A stretch of DNA of 64,000 bases from Dietzia sp. B32 (GCF_024732245.1 NZ_CP093845.1:2604001-2668000), one strand, 5' to 3'; counted from the first letter of the stretch, positions 16,751 through 25,643 are shown. Translations and numbers: made by a program. Notes: a model not told the origin generated them from the sequence alone.

Positions 16751-17401
16751 GGCCGTGGACAGGGCCACCTCGCCGTCGTCGTCCAGGACGGGTTCCAGGT
16801 GCGGCCGCATCCGCCGGGCGAAGTTGTCCTTGTGCAACTCCTCGCCGATCACCGCCTCGTGCACCCGGCGCAGCTGGAGCAGCGTGAACGGTTCGGGCAA
16901 GAATCCGTCGGGGTCGGGACCCACGTCGACGTAGCGCAGTCGGATCTCGTAGCGCTCGCGGACGTCACGGATCGCGGCGTCGACGATCGCGTCGTGGTCG
17001 AACAGCAGTGAGGAGACGCCGTCGAGCCGACCGTCGGCCGTGACCCTCGTGAGCTCGCCGTCCGCTCCGGTCAGCGCGGACTCGGGCAGGGGGAGTGAGT
17101 GCGCGACCGAGACGGCCCATGTCCGCTCGTCCCGATCCGGGTCGTCGAAGAGTCGCAGCAGGCGGGGGCGGATGGTCTCGTGCGGGGTGATCTTCACCTT
17201 CTCGCGGAGGACGTGGTCGGCGGTCTCGGCGACGGTCGTCCGCTCACGGAGGAAGGCGCCGGGGAGTGCGCGGCCGTCCGGATCGGTGCGCGGCTGGGTG
17301 AGGACCCGCAGCTCGGGGTCGGTGCCGCCGGCCCCCGTCACGGTGAGGATCGCCAGGTCCACGGCCACGGCGGGCCGGGGGAATTTCTCGAGATCGGACA
17401 T
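16709..17401 (-). CDS. NrtR-type transcriptional regulator (degenerate Nudix + winged helix)
   Basis: A 230-residue regulator. The N-terminal Nudix-like domain (about 1-140) has 'RALPGAFLRERTTVAETADHVL' followed by 'REKVKI', where the Nudix box REUXEEXGU should be; the metal-binding EE pair is missing, so it should bind rather than hydrolyse its ligand. The C-terminal NrtR winged helix has 'FTLLQLRRVHEAVIGEELHKDNFARRM' split over recognition helices and ends 'GRPAALFRR'. NrtR proteins sense ADP-ribose or NAD-related compounds. ATG 17401 is used, with GTG 17410 as an alternative. Two operators lie immediately upstream, facing the YbjN/ADP-ribosylglycohydrolase operon. Confidence 0.85.
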   Translation of the reverse strand: MSDLEKFPRPAVAVDLAILTVTGAGGTDPELRVLTQPRTDPDGRALPGAFLRERTTVAETADHVLREKVKITPHETIRPRLLRLFDDPDRDERTWAVSVAHSLPLPESALTGADGELTRVTADGRLDGVSSLLFDHDAIVDAAIRDVRERYEIRLRYVDVGPDPDGFLPEPFTLLQLRRVHEAVIGEELHKDNFARRMRPHLEPVLDDDGEVALSTALRGRPAALFRRTR

Positions 17402-17410
17402 GGTCTTCAC

Positions 17411-17457
17411 TTTAGCGCGATCGGCGTGCTAACATTTAGCGCGTTGAGAGTGCTAAA
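17411..17457. promoter_or_regulatory. Twin operators between the NrtR-type gene and the divergent operon
   Basis: Two copies of TTTAGCGC-N7-GTGCTAA(A/C), at 17411-17433 and 17435-17457, start 24 bases apart. Each is an imperfect palindrome with 8-bp arms. The spacing would place two dimers on roughly the same face, offset by a little over two helical turns. Their position between regulator and target operon supports binding by the NrtR-type protein. Confidence 0.6.
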
Positions 17458-17471
17458 GAAGTGGAGGGGTC

Positions 17472-18314
17472 ATGAGAAGGCAACGAGACGACGACATGAG
17501 CGAGGCCACCGAGTGCGCCTGGGGCATGTTCCTGGACACGCTGATCCTGCGGATCGGTGCCGTCGGGGACGGCGAGGCGTTGGCGCTGGTGGCGCCGCCG
17601 GGTCCGGAGGGTTGGAGTCAGCAGCTCGTCATCCGGGCGGACCGCGAGCGGGGGTTCATGTGGGTCACCCGCGGGATCGCCGGCAGTACCGCGGCGGAGG
17701 AGGTCGTGGTCAGCGCCGGCCCCGACGGGGCGTTCGCGCTGGCCGAGGCGATCGTCCGCGTGGCGCGCGAGGACCTGCGGCTGCCACACCCGCAGCTGTT
17801 CACGGCGCGGGCGGACGGTCGCGGTGCGGTCGAACTGGCCGGGGCCCTCGGGCTCGCGGGCCCGGCTCCCGAGGAGGTGGGCGGACCGACCGGTCGCGCC
17901 GCCGGCGGGGTCCGGGGTGGCCCGGACGTCCTGCGTCCGACGGTGGTGGACGCGGTGAGGACGTCGTTCGGGCAGGAGCCGGCCATCGACGACGACGGGG
18001 ACGTGTCCTTCACCGTCGCCGGGACCAGGGTGTTCGTCATCTTCAGTCCCGACGGAGGCCTCATCCAGGCCTGGGCCCTCGTGGTCCGGGGCGTCTACAG
18101 CCGGCGCAACACCGCCGTCGAGGTGGACCTGCTCAACGGCAAGGGGATGTGGAGCACCTGGTACCTCAGTGGCCGCGACGTGTTCCAGAGGCTCACGCTT
18201 CCCACCCGCCCCCTGTCGGCGGACAACCTCGAAGGCATGCTGCGCGCCTTCGCGAGGGATCTCGAGCAGAACAGGGATGAGCTGGCGTACCGGCTCGGAG
18301 GGAAGGCGGCGTGA
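17472..18314 (+). CDS. YbjN-like / type III chaperone-fold protein
   Basis: A 280-residue cytosolic protein that I read as two related alpha/beta chaperone-like units. The first (about 10-110, 'LILRIGAVGDGEALALVAPPG') resembles the TY-Chap/YbjN N-terminal type. The second (about 155-275, 'DVSFTVAGTRVFVIFSPDGGLIQAWALVVRGV' split over strands) resembles YbjN, with a Gly/Pro-rich linker between. YbjN-fold proteins bind peptides or partner proteins; the role here is unknown. ATG 17472 has GGAGGGG five bases upstream. Its TGA overlaps the ATG of the ADP-ribosylglycohydrolase (TGATG), so the two products are made together. It is controlled from the NrtR operator region. Confidence 0.7.
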   Translation: MRRQRDDDMSEATECAWGMFLDTLILRIGAVGDGEALALVAPPGPEGWSQQLVIRADRERGFMWVTRGIAGSTAAEEVVVSAGPDGAFALAEAIVRVAREDLRLPHPQLFTARADGRGAVELAGALGLAGPAPEEVGGPTGRAAGGVRGGPDVLRPTVVDAVRTSFGQEPAIDDDGDVSFTVAGTRVFVIFSPDGGLIQAWALVVRGVYSRRNTAVEVDLLNGKGMWSTWYLSGRDVFQRLTLPTRPLSADNLEGMLRAFARDLEQNRDELAYRLGGKAA

Positions 18315-19303
18315 TGACGGACAACGCAGGATCGGCATGGGGCGACCGGGTCGCCGGCGTGATGCTGGGGACCGCAGTGGGTGACGCTCTCGGCGCCGGC
18401 TACGAGTACGGCTCGGCGCCGCTCGGCCCCGACGGCCCCCGGATGATCGGCGGCGGCCTGGGCGGTTTCGCGCCGGGGGAGTGGACAGACGACACCTCCA
18501 TGGCGTGGTGCGTACTCGAGGTGGCCGCCCAGGGGCGTGGCCTGCTCGATGACGAACCGCTGTCGGAGGTCGCCCGGAACTTCGGCCGCTGGTACGACTC
18601 CGGTCCGCCGGACATCGGCAACCAGACCGCCGCCGTGCTGCGGGCTGCGGGACCGGCGCCGACGGCGGCCGCGGCGCGGGAGGCGGCCGGGGAGCACTTC
18701 CGGCGGAGTCACCACTCGGCCGGCAACGGCTCCCTCATGCGCACGGCCCCCGTCGCCCTGGCGCACCTCGGCGATCCCGTCGCCGTGGCCCGGGCCGCTG
18801 CGGGCGTGAGTGACCTGACCCACTCCGATCCGCGCACCGGACAGGCCTGCGTCCTGTGGTCGTTGGCCATCGACCGGGCCGTGCGGGAGCAGGTGCTCGA
18901 CCTCCGCGGCGGACTGGAGCACCTCGACGAGCCCGACCGGGAGTACTGGGCGTCCTGCATCGACGAGGCCGAACAGGGGCCGCCCGAACGGTTCCGCCGC
19001 AACGGTTGGGTGGTGACAGCACTGCAGTCCGCCTGGTCGGCGATCCACCACACGCCGATCCCCGCCGCGGATCCCGGGCGTCACCTCGCCGACTCACTGG
19101 TCACGGCCATCGGCATCGGCGGCGACACGGACACGGTCGCCGCGATCGCCGGCGGCCTGCTGGGCGCGCGGTGGGGCGCGACGGCCGTGCCCGCGCAGTG
19201 GCGGAGCATGTGCCACGGTTACCCGGGTCTGACGGGGGACGACCTCGTCGCACTGGCCCACGCTGCGGCCGGCACCGCGGCGGACCGGGGCCCGCGTCGG
19301 TGA
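18314..19303 (+). CDS. ADP-ribosylglycohydrolase (DraG/ARH family)
   Basis: A 329-residue enzyme that removes ADP-ribose from modified proteins or related molecules. The dinuclear Mg site is complete: 'GTAVGDALGAGYEYG' at the N-terminus, 'WTDDTSMAW' with the metal-binding TDD, 'GNGSLMRTAP', 'HSDPRTG' and 'IGGDTDTVAAIAGGLLGA' with the second metal pair. ATG 18314 overlaps the preceding stop (TGATG). In this operon the regulator is of the NrtR type, whose known ligand is ADP-ribose, so substrate and sensor appear linked. A cognate ADP-ribosyltransferase is not visible in the window. Confidence 0.9.
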   Translation: MTDNAGSAWGDRVAGVMLGTAVGDALGAGYEYGSAPLGPDGPRMIGGGLGGFAPGEWTDDTSMAWCVLEVAAQGRGLLDDEPLSEVARNFGRWYDSGPPDIGNQTAAVLRAAGPAPTAAAAREAAGEHFRRSHHSAGNGSLMRTAPVALAHLGDPVAVARAAAGVSDLTHSDPRTGQACVLWSLAIDRAVREQVLDLRGGLEHLDEPDREYWASCIDEAEQGPPERFRRNGWVVTALQSAWSAIHHTPIPAADPGRHLADSLVTAIGIGGDTDTVAAIAGGLLGARWGATAVPAQWRSMCHGYPGLTGDDLVALAHAAAGTAADRGPRR

Positions 19304-19343
19304 GCCCGTGGACGCCCGGGCCCGTGCGGGAGATGATTCAGGG

Positions 19344-21269
19344 GTGAACCCCCAGCAGCCCGACCTGCAGCGTGCTCTCGCCGACCTCGACGCCCGGCTC
19401 GGACGCATCAGCGCGGACGTCGCGGAGGTCCGCGCCGGGCTGTCGGCGCTCGGTCGCCAGGCCGGTCCCGCGATGGCCGGGCAGTCGCCACAGGGGGAGT
19501 CGCCGTGGCGGGCGGGCGCCCCGTCGCAGGGGACGCCCGCTCCGCCACACCCGGGCGGGCCGTGGCGTCCGCCGGGGCGGAACGAGCCCCCCGGGCACTA
19601 CGTGGCACCCGCGCCGCCCGGGGGCCGTGCGCACCCCGACCGGCCGTGGCAGCAGCCCGCGGAGCCGGCGTCACGACAGACGCCGCGACGGGCGCCGCGT
19701 ATCACCGCCGCCACCGTCATCGCCGCGATCGGCGGAGCGGTCATGCTCGCCGGGATCGCGTTCCTGCTGGTCGTGGCCATCCAGGCCGGGCTGTTCCCGC
19801 CACTCGCCCGCGTCATCGCCGCGGCGGTCCTGGCGGCGGTGCTCATCGGGCTCGGCCTGCGGCTGCAGTCCCGCCACGAGCCCACGACCGCAACCGAACC
19901 GACGGCCGACGCGCCGGTCAACCCCGGTGCCCTCGCCCTGGTCGGGACCGGCCTGGCCGCGGCGATGCTCGACGTCATCGCCAGCACCACGCTCTACCTG
20001 TGGATCCCCGTCCCGGCCGCGTACATGTTCGTCGGGGGGCTCGCGCTCGGCGGGATGGCCCTCGCCGGGCGGTGGTCCTCCGGGCTGCTCGCCTGCCTGG
20101 TCTCCGCCGGCACGATGCTGCTGGCACCCCTCATCTCCACCGGCGTCGAACTGCCGGTCTTCGTCGCGATCGTCGGCATCGCCACCGCGGTGCTCGCGGC
20201 CGACCTCGGGGTGGCCGTCCGCGTGGTGTGGTCCGTCCTGCCCGGGTTCCTGCTCACCGGTTACCTCTCGCAGGCGGCCCTCCTCGGTCGCGGCGACCAG
20301 ATCGCGCTCATCGTGAGCGCGCTCGTCTTTGCCACCGTGGGCGTGGGGGTGGCCTGGTTCGACACCGCCCGCCGCAGTCCGGCACTGGAAAACGCCGCCC
20401 TCGTCGTCGTCCCCACCGCGTTGCCCCTCGCCCTCCTGCCGGCCACCCACCTTCTCCGGCCCGGATGGCCGGTCGGGTTGGTCCTCGCCGCGGCCTACCT
20501 CGCCGTCGCCGTCCTCGCCGGCCGTGCCGGCCGCGACCGCACGCACGTGCTGCTCTCCGCGGTCACCGGGGTCGTCGGGAGCGCGCTGCTACTGCTGACG
20601 TGGGTGGAACTGGGCGGACGGGAGCTGACCGGGTTCGCTCTGACCCTGAGCGCCCTGGCCTACGTCGTGGCGGCCGGCCTGTGGGGGCGGCGGTGGGTGG
20701 ACTGGGTGGCCGGGGCCGCGGCCGCGATCGCGGTGCTCGTCTACGCGGCCGTCAACCGGCCGCACCTCGCGCTGAGCGAACGGCTCGCGGTCCGGGAGTT
20801 CACCTACTGGGACGTGGTCTCCGCGTTCGCGATCACGGCGCTGGCGGTCGCCGTGACGTGGTGGGCGCGTCGCCGCCTGCCCCGCGAATCGACGCGCGTG
20901 GTGATGGTGGGTGCCGTCGTCGCGCTGGCGGGTCTCTCGGTGATGGTGGTTGCCGCCGGTGTGGTGATCGGTGGCCTGACCGGCGCGGCCCGGAACGGAT
21001 ACCTCGCCGCGCACCTGGTGGTGACGGTGCTGTGGATCTGCTGCGCCGCCTGGTTGGTCCTCACCTCGACGGCGCGCATCGCCGACGCCCGCAGGCTGGG
21101 CTTCGTCCTGGGCGCACTCGCGCTGGCCAAGCTGCTCCTCCTCGACCTGGCCACCCTGCCGGGGCTGTTCCGCGTCCTGTCGTTCATCGCGGTCGGCGCG
21201 GTGATGCTCGCGGTGGCGGTGCGCTACCGCAAGGAGACCGAACCGTCGGGCAGTGGGTCTCCGACGTAG
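19344..21269 (+). CDS. DUF2339 polytopic membrane protein
   Basis: A 641-residue protein. The N-terminal ~30 residues form a short helical segment ('LQRALADLDARLGRISADVAEV', likely coiled coil). A Pro/Gly/Arg-rich linker runs to about residue 120, followed by some 17-18 hydrophobic helices to the C-terminus, the layout of DUF2339. Function unknown; it is widespread and sometimes linked to envelope homeostasis. GTG 19344 follows CAGGGG; an in-frame GTG at 19308 would add 12 residues. The last 46 bases overlap the convergent small gene. It starts 40 bases after the ADP-ribosylglycohydrolase, so it may share its transcript. Confidence 0.8.
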   Translation: MNPQQPDLQRALADLDARLGRISADVAEVRAGLSALGRQAGPAMAGQSPQGESPWRAGAPSQGTPAPPHPGGPWRPPGRNEPPGHYVAPAPPGGRAHPDRPWQQPAEPASRQTPRRAPRITAATVIAAIGGAVMLAGIAFLLVVAIQAGLFPPLARVIAAAVLAAVLIGLGLRLQSRHEPTTATEPTADAPVNPGALALVGTGLAAAMLDVIASTTLYLWIPVPAAYMFVGGLALGGMALAGRWSSGLLACLVSAGTMLLAPLISTGVELPVFVAIVGIATAVLAADLGVAVRVVWSVLPGFLLTGYLSQAALLGRGDQIALIVSALVFATVGVGVAWFDTARRSPALENAALVVVPTALPLALLPATHLLRPGWPVGLVLAAAYLAVAVLAGRAGRDRTHVLLSAVTGVVGSALLLLTWVELGGRELTGFALTLSALAYVVAAGLWGRRWVDWVAGAAAAIAVLVYAAVNRPHLALSERLAVREFTYWDVVSAFAITALAVAVTWWARRRLPRESTRVVMVGAVVALAGLSVMVVAAGVVIGGLTGAARNGYLAAHLVVTVLWICCAAWLVLTSTARIADARRLGFVLGALALAKLLLLDLATLPGLFRVLSFIAVGAVMLAVAVRYRKETEPSGSGSPT

Positions 21270-21685
21270 ACGCGGAAAGCGCGCGGCTGGGCGCCGGACA
21301 TCAGCACCTCGACCTCCGGGTGGTCGACCTCGTCCGGGTCGTCGGAGGGCAGGCTCCACACCACCTCGCCGGCGTCGGTCAGCTCCCGCAGTGCCAGCCG
21401 CGTGGCGCGGACCCACGTCACGTGGCGCAGTGCGGGCTCGTCACGTAGGACATGGTCGGCCAGACCCTCGCGGTCACGCAGGTCGACCATGAGGCGTTCG
21501 CCGTCCGGGGCCTCGTAGGAGGTACAGACGTGATCGACCAGGACGGACAACGGCCACGACGGCCCGGAACCGAGCAGATCGATGATGATCATGCGCGCAT
21601 CGCCGACCTGGCAGGCCGTCGGTGTGGTGAGGATCTGGAGCCGGTCGGCGACGTCCTCGGTGATCTCGATGAGCTGAACGGTCAT
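21224..21685 (-). CDS. Hypothetical protein
   Basis: A 153-residue soluble acidic protein that I do not recognise. It begins 'MTVQLIEITEDVADRLQIL' and has alternating strand-like segments ('MIIIDLLGSGPSW', 'ERLMVDLRDREGL', 'PEVEVLMSGAQPRAFRVYVG'). It has no signal peptide, membrane helix or cysteine cluster. ATG 21685 is preferred over 21718 because the extra residues look non-coding. Its 3' end overlaps the DUF2339 gene, and upstream it is divergent from the GH65 gene, sharing a near-consensus CRP site. Confidence 0.6.
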   Translation of the reverse strand: MTVQLIEITEDVADRLQILTTPTACQVGDARMIIIDLLGSGPSWPLSVLVDHVCTSYEAPDGERLMVDLRDREGLADHVLRDEPALRHVTWVRATRLALRELTDAGEVVWSLPSDDPDEVDHPEVEVLMSGAQPRAFRVYVGDPLPDGSVSLR

Positions 21686-21752
21686 GATGAACCCCTGTCC
21701 GACGGAGACGGTCGACAAGAGGGATCGCGGCGCGGCCCCGAACCGTCCCGAC

Positions 21753-21768
21753 TGTGACGTGGATCATA
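21753..21768. promoter_or_regulatory. Near-consensus CRP-type site between divergent genes
   Basis: TGTGA-N6-TCATA differs from TGTGA-N6-TCACA by one base. It lies 102 bases before the GH65 start and 68 before the hypothetical gene. Confidence 0.25.
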
Positions 21769-21869
21769 TCGCAGACCCGTGAACGTCGGGTCTCGTCCGG
21801 ATGACGATCTCGGCAACCGTCTCGCCGGACCGTCGTCCCCGGGCGGGCGAACTGGTTAGTGTCGGGCGT

Positions 21870-24311
21870 GTGACCACCTCACTTACCGGACGAGCAGCCT
21901 CCCCGGACGACAAGGACGAGGCCTTCTCGCTGTCCTACGACGGGTTCGACCCCGGTGAGGAGGGCCTGCGCGAGACCCTCACCTCGACCGGCAACGGGTA
22001 CATGTCCACCCGCGGCGCCGCCGAATGGGAGGACAGCGACGGGGTCCACTACCCGGGCACCTACGTCCACGGCCTCTACAACCGCGCGACCACCATGCTC
22101 GGCGGCGTACCGGTTCACAACGAGGACCTGGTCAACCTGCCCAACTGGCTGCCGCTCAAGCTCCGCATCGGCGGGGCCGAGGTGCTGCGCCTGTCCGAGA
22201 TCGAACTGCTCGACTACCACCACGAGCTCGACCTGCGGTCGGCGCTGCTCACCCGTCGGCTCCGATTCCGAGACAGGGAGGGGCGGGAGACCGAACTGGT
22301 GAGCCGACGGTTCGCGTCGATGGCGAGCATGCACCACGCCTACCTGGAGTGGACGATCACCCCGCTGAACTGGTCCGGCCGGGCGGAGATCGTGACCGCA
22401 CTCGACGGGCGCGTCATCAACGACGGCGTACCCCGCTACCGGCAGCTCGAGAGCGATCACCTGCGTCCGGGGAGCACCGTCTTCCCGCAACCCGAGATGA
22501 TGGCGCTCAAGGTGCGCACCCGGCAGTCCGAGGTGAACATCGGCGTCGCGGCGCGGACCCTCGTCTCGAGCGGCGGCCGCGAGCGCGACGTGGTCCGCCG
22601 CGACTTCCGGACATCGGACTACATCCAACAGACCCTCCACGTGGAGTTGGAGCGCGACGTCCCCACCACGATCGAGAAGTCGGTCGCCCTGTTCACCTCG
22701 CGAGACCCGGCCACGGGGGACACACTCCTGCGCGCGTCGCGGTCGGCGTCGCGCTCGCGCCCGTTCGGGGCGGCGTATGCGCACCACCGTGAGTCCTGGG
22801 AGCGGTTGTGGCAGGCGTGTGACCTGCGCGTGTTCGGCGACGACGACGCCCAGCACCTGCTGCGGGTCCACATCAGCCACATCCTGCAGACGTGCTCGCA
22901 CAACACCTCCGACCTCGACGCGGGTGTGCCCGCGCGGGGGATCAACGGCGAGGCCTACCGCGGTCACGTGTTCTGGGACGAGCTGTTCGTCTTCCCGTTC
23001 CTGACCTTCCGGCTCCCGGCTGTGACCCGGAGTCTGCTCATGTACCGCTACCGGCGGCAGTCCGAGGCGCGGGTCGCCGCGGTGGCGGCGGGGTACGAGG
23101 GGTTCATGTTCCCGTGGCAGAGCGGATCACTCGGCACGGAGCAGACCCAGGAACTCCACCTCAACCCGATGTCGGGGCGGTGGGACATCGACCTGTCGCA
23201 CAACCAGCGCCACGTCAGCGCCGCGATCTTCTACAACCTCTGGCAGTACGTCACCGTCACCGAGGACACGATGTTCCTCGAGTTCCGGGCCGCGGAGATG
23301 ATGCTCGGCATCGCGCGGTTCTGGTCGTCCATCGCGCACTTCAACGCGGAACGCGGGCGGTACGAGATCCACGGCGTGATGGGCCCGGACGAATACCACG
23401 AGAAGTACCCGGGCGCGTCCGAGGGCGGGCTGCGCAACAACGCCTACACCAACGTCTTCGTGGCGTGGATCTGCGACATCGCCGCGCACCTGCTCGACCT
23501 GCTGCCGGCACCCCAGGCCGGCGCCGTCCGCGCCCGGCTCGAACTGCGCGACGAGGAGATCGTCCGGTGGAAGGACATGAGTCACAAGATGTTCGTCCCG
23601 TTCCACGACGGGATCATCAGTCAGTTCGAGGGCTACGAGGAGCTGGAGGAGCTGGACTGGGAGGGATACCGCGCCACGTACGGCAACATCCAGCGGCTCG
23701 ACCGGATCCTCAAGGCCGAGGGTGACACCCCGGACCGGTACAAGCTGGCCAAGCAGGCCGACGCGGTGATGCTGTTCTTCCTGTTCAGCGACGACGAGCT
23801 GCGCCGGGTGTTCAAGCGACTCGGGTACGAGTTCCCCGACGACTCCGCGCAGCGCACGATCAACTACTACGACCGCCGCACCTCCCACGGGTCGACCCTG
23901 TCCTACGTCACCCACGCCGGCGTCCTCGCCCGCTTCGACCCGGACAGTTCCTGGGAGCGGTTCAAGGTCGCACTGGGCAGCGACGTGCACGACATCCAGG
24001 GCGGGACGACCCGCGAGGGCATCCACATGGGGGTCATGTCCGGCACCGTCGACCTGGTGCAGCGCTTCTACGCCGGGATGCGGGTCGAGAGCGGGATGCT
24101 GCAGTTCGACCCGAACCTGCCCGGCGGCATCGACGGGGTCTCGTTCCACATGACCTACCTGCGCTCGCCGCTGACCGTGACGGTGATGCGCGACGAGGTG
24201 GTGGTCCGCCACCGCGACGGGGTGATCGACGCGACCCCGGTGCGCGTGTGCGTGCGCGGGGAGCAGCGGTTGGTCGAGGTGGGCGGCGAGGAGAAGTTCA
24301 GCCTGGGGTGA
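21870..24311 (+). CDS. Glycoside hydrolase family 65 protein (disaccharide phosphorylase-like)
   Basis: An 813-residue enzyme with the GH65 plan: an N-terminal beta-sandwich ('STGNGYMSTRGAAEW', 'YVHGLYNRA'), then an (alpha/alpha)6 barrel. Catalytic Glu508 lies in 'GVMGPDEYHEKYP'. 'FWDELFVFPF' and 'KQADAVMLFFLF' are conserved barrel blocks. 'RTSHGSTLS' resembles the phosphate loop of maltose, trehalose and kojibiose phosphorylases. It therefore probably cleaves an alpha-glucoside by phosphorolysis, perhaps trehalose or a relative, though no phosphoglucomutase partner is adjacent. GTG 21870 is preceded by TAGTGT and 7 bases, a leaderless pattern; the ORF from 21801 is longer than the family needs. 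Confidence 0.88.
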   Translation: MTTSLTGRAASPDDKDEAFSLSYDGFDPGEEGLRETLTSTGNGYMSTRGAAEWEDSDGVHYPGTYVHGLYNRATTMLGGVPVHNEDLVNLPNWLPLKLRIGGAEVLRLSEIELLDYHHELDLRSALLTRRLRFRDREGRETELVSRRFASMASMHHAYLEWTITPLNWSGRAEIVTALDGRVINDGVPRYRQLESDHLRPGSTVFPQPEMMALKVRTRQSEVNIGVAARTLVSSGGRERDVVRRDFRTSDYIQQTLHVELERDVPTTIEKSVALFTSRDPATGDTLLRASRSASRSRPFGAAYAHHRESWERLWQACDLRVFGDDDAQHLLRVHISHILQTCSHNTSDLDAGVPARGINGEAYRGHVFWDELFVFPFLTFRLPAVTRSLLMYRYRRQSEARVAAVAAGYEGFMFPWQSGSLGTEQTQELHLNPMSGRWDIDLSHNQRHVSAAIFYNLWQYVTVTEDTMFLEFRAAEMMLGIARFWSSIAHFNAERGRYEIHGVMGPDEYHEKYPGASEGGLRNNAYTNVFVAWICDIAAHLLDLLPAPQAGAVRARLELRDEEIVRWKDMSHKMFVPFHDGIISQFEGYEELEELDWEGYRATYGNIQRLDRILKAEGDTPDRYKLAKQADAVMLFFLFSDDELRRVFKRLGYEFPDDSAQRTINYYDRRTSHGSTLSYVTHAGVLARFDPDSSWERFKVALGSDVHDIQGGTTREGIHMGVMSGTVDLVQRFYAGMRVESGMLQFDPNLPGGIDGVSFHMTYLRSPLTVTVMRDEVVVRHRDGVIDATPVRVCVRGEQRLVEVGGEEKFSLG

Positions 24312-24837
24312 GGCCGGTGCGGGCCCGACGGCGTGCAGCCCGCGCCCGGCGACGTTCCTCGCGGCGCTGCCGGTCGTGCACGACCTCGGCCTCGTGGTCG
24401 TAGGGGTTGCCGCGGAACCGGCGGAACGCGTACACGAGCAGGGCGAACCCGACGAGGCCGGAGAAGATGAGCGTGCCGCCGGTGCCCCAGCCGCCGATCA
24501 GCCACAGGTCGACCGGGAGCGGCCACCACGTCGGCACCGCCGAGCCGATGCCCCAGAAGATCCCGAGCCCCAGCAACCACGCCACGCCGAGCAGCGATCC
24601 CGCGATCTTGGGCCACGACTGGACCCCGCGGGAGGCGCCCTCCATCGCCACGCGCTTGATCGACAGGAGGCGCCTGTCGAACCACTCGTACTGACGCGAG
24701 AGCACGACGGTCCCGGCGAACAACATGAGGAGCCCGGGGCCCGGGAGGAACAGCGCGGCGATCCCCAGAACGATGAGCGTCCACCCGAGGGTCTCGAGCG
24801 CGAGGCGCCGCACCGCCACGTAGCCGAGTCGTTTCAC
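24298..24837 (-). CDS. TIGR02611/PGPGW family membrane protein
   Basis: A 179-residue protein with a hydrophobic hairpin containing the signature 'FLPGPGLLMLFAGTVVLS' (residues 28-45), an amphipathic segment 'YEWFDRRLLSIKRV', two further membrane helices around 'VAWLLGLGIFWGIG' and 'LIFSGLVGFALLVYAF', and a very basic C-terminal tail. Function unknown. The GTG start at 24837 places the first helix properly. The 3' end overlaps the GH65 gene by 14 bases. Confidence 0.82.
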   Translation of the reverse strand: MKRLGYVAVRRLALETLGWTLIVLGIAALFLPGPGLLMLFAGTVVLSRQYEWFDRRLLSIKRVAMEGASRGVQSWPKIAGSLLGVAWLLGLGIFWGIGSAVPTWWPLPVDLWLIGGWGTGGTLIFSGLVGFALLVYAFRRFRGNPYDHEAEVVHDRQRREERRRARAARRRARTGLTPG

Positions 24838-24920
24838 CGGACCATGGTTACAGAGTTCGCGGCGTCGATGCAGGCGAACCCCCCGCGTCCCGCGCTGGGA
24901 GTGGGCGGGGAGCGGAGGGG

Positions 24921-25643
24921 TCAGGTGACACTGGTCCCCAGGAGCAGCCCGATTCCGTAGGTCACCACCATGGCCGCGACGCCCCCCACCACAAGTCGGC
25001 GCACCGCCGGGCGGGGATCCGCGCCCCCGAGCCGGGCCGAGATGAACCCGGCGAGGATCAGGCCCACCAACGTGAGGACGCCGATCACCGGCACCCGGAG
25101 CGTGGCCGGGGCGAAGATCGCCAGCAGGGGGATGACGGCCCCGAGCGCGAAGGAGATCGCCGAGGAGACGGCGGCACTGACGGGGTTGGTCAGCGCCTCG
25201 GCGTCGATACCGAGTTCGGCCTCGAGGTGGGCCGCCAGCGGATCGACCGCGTGGAGTTCCTCGGCCACCCGACGGGCGGTCTCCTCACTCAACCCCTTGG
25301 CGGTGTACAGGCCGACGAGCTCGTCGAGCTCCGCCTCGGGCGTCTCCTCGAGTTCTCGGGCCTCCTTGACGATGAGTGCCTTCTCGGTGTCGCGTTGGGT
25401 GCTCACGGAAACGTACTCGCCGATCGCCATGGAGCCTGCGCCGGCGACCAGGCTGGCCACGCCCGCGATGAGGATCGCGGGCCGATCGGTGGTGGCCGCT
25501 GCCACACCCAGGACGAGTCCCGCGGTCGACAGGAGTCCGTCATTCGCGCCGAGGACGGCGGCGCGGAGCCAGTTGAGCTTGTCGCCGATCTCCGGGCGAT
25601 GGGGTTCCACTGCTCTGTGCGGAGTCGGGCCCGGGGCGTTCAT
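24921..25643 (-). CDS. VIT1/CCC1 family transporter (Fe2+/Mn2+)
   Basis: A 240-residue membrane protein of the vacuolar iron transporter family, which moves Fe2+ or Mn2+ out of the cytosol. 'LRAAVLGANDGLLSTAGLVLGVA' is the hallmark first helix. 'MAIGEYVSVSTQRDTE' is the second, and a cytosolic acidic helical domain with 'EEL' and 'EAEL' repeats binds metal. Three more helices follow, to 'VVTYGIGLLLG'. ATG 25643 has TACCGT 6 bases upstream, a leaderless pattern, so the long upstream extension of the frame is rejected. An imperfect DtxR/IdeR-like half-site lies at about 25687-25698. Confidence 0.88.
   Translation of the reverse strand: MNAPGPTPHRAVEPHRPEIGDKLNWLRAAVLGANDGLLSTAGLVLGVAAATTDRPAILIAGVASLVAGAGSMAIGEYVSVSTQRDTEKALIVKEARELEETPEAELDELVGLYTAKGLSEETARRVAEELHAVDPLAAHLEAELGIDAEALTNPVSAAVSSAISFALGAVIPLLAIFAPATLRVPVIGVLTLVGLILAGFISARLGGADPRPAVRRLVVGGVAAMVVTYGIGLLLGTSVT

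Noticed and set aside
17448-17456. GAGTGCTAA, one arm of a CIRCE (HrcA) element
   Set aside because: The matching TTAGCACTC arm at 9-base spacing is missing, and the sequence is better explained as the second NrtR-type operator. No chaperone gene is adjacent.
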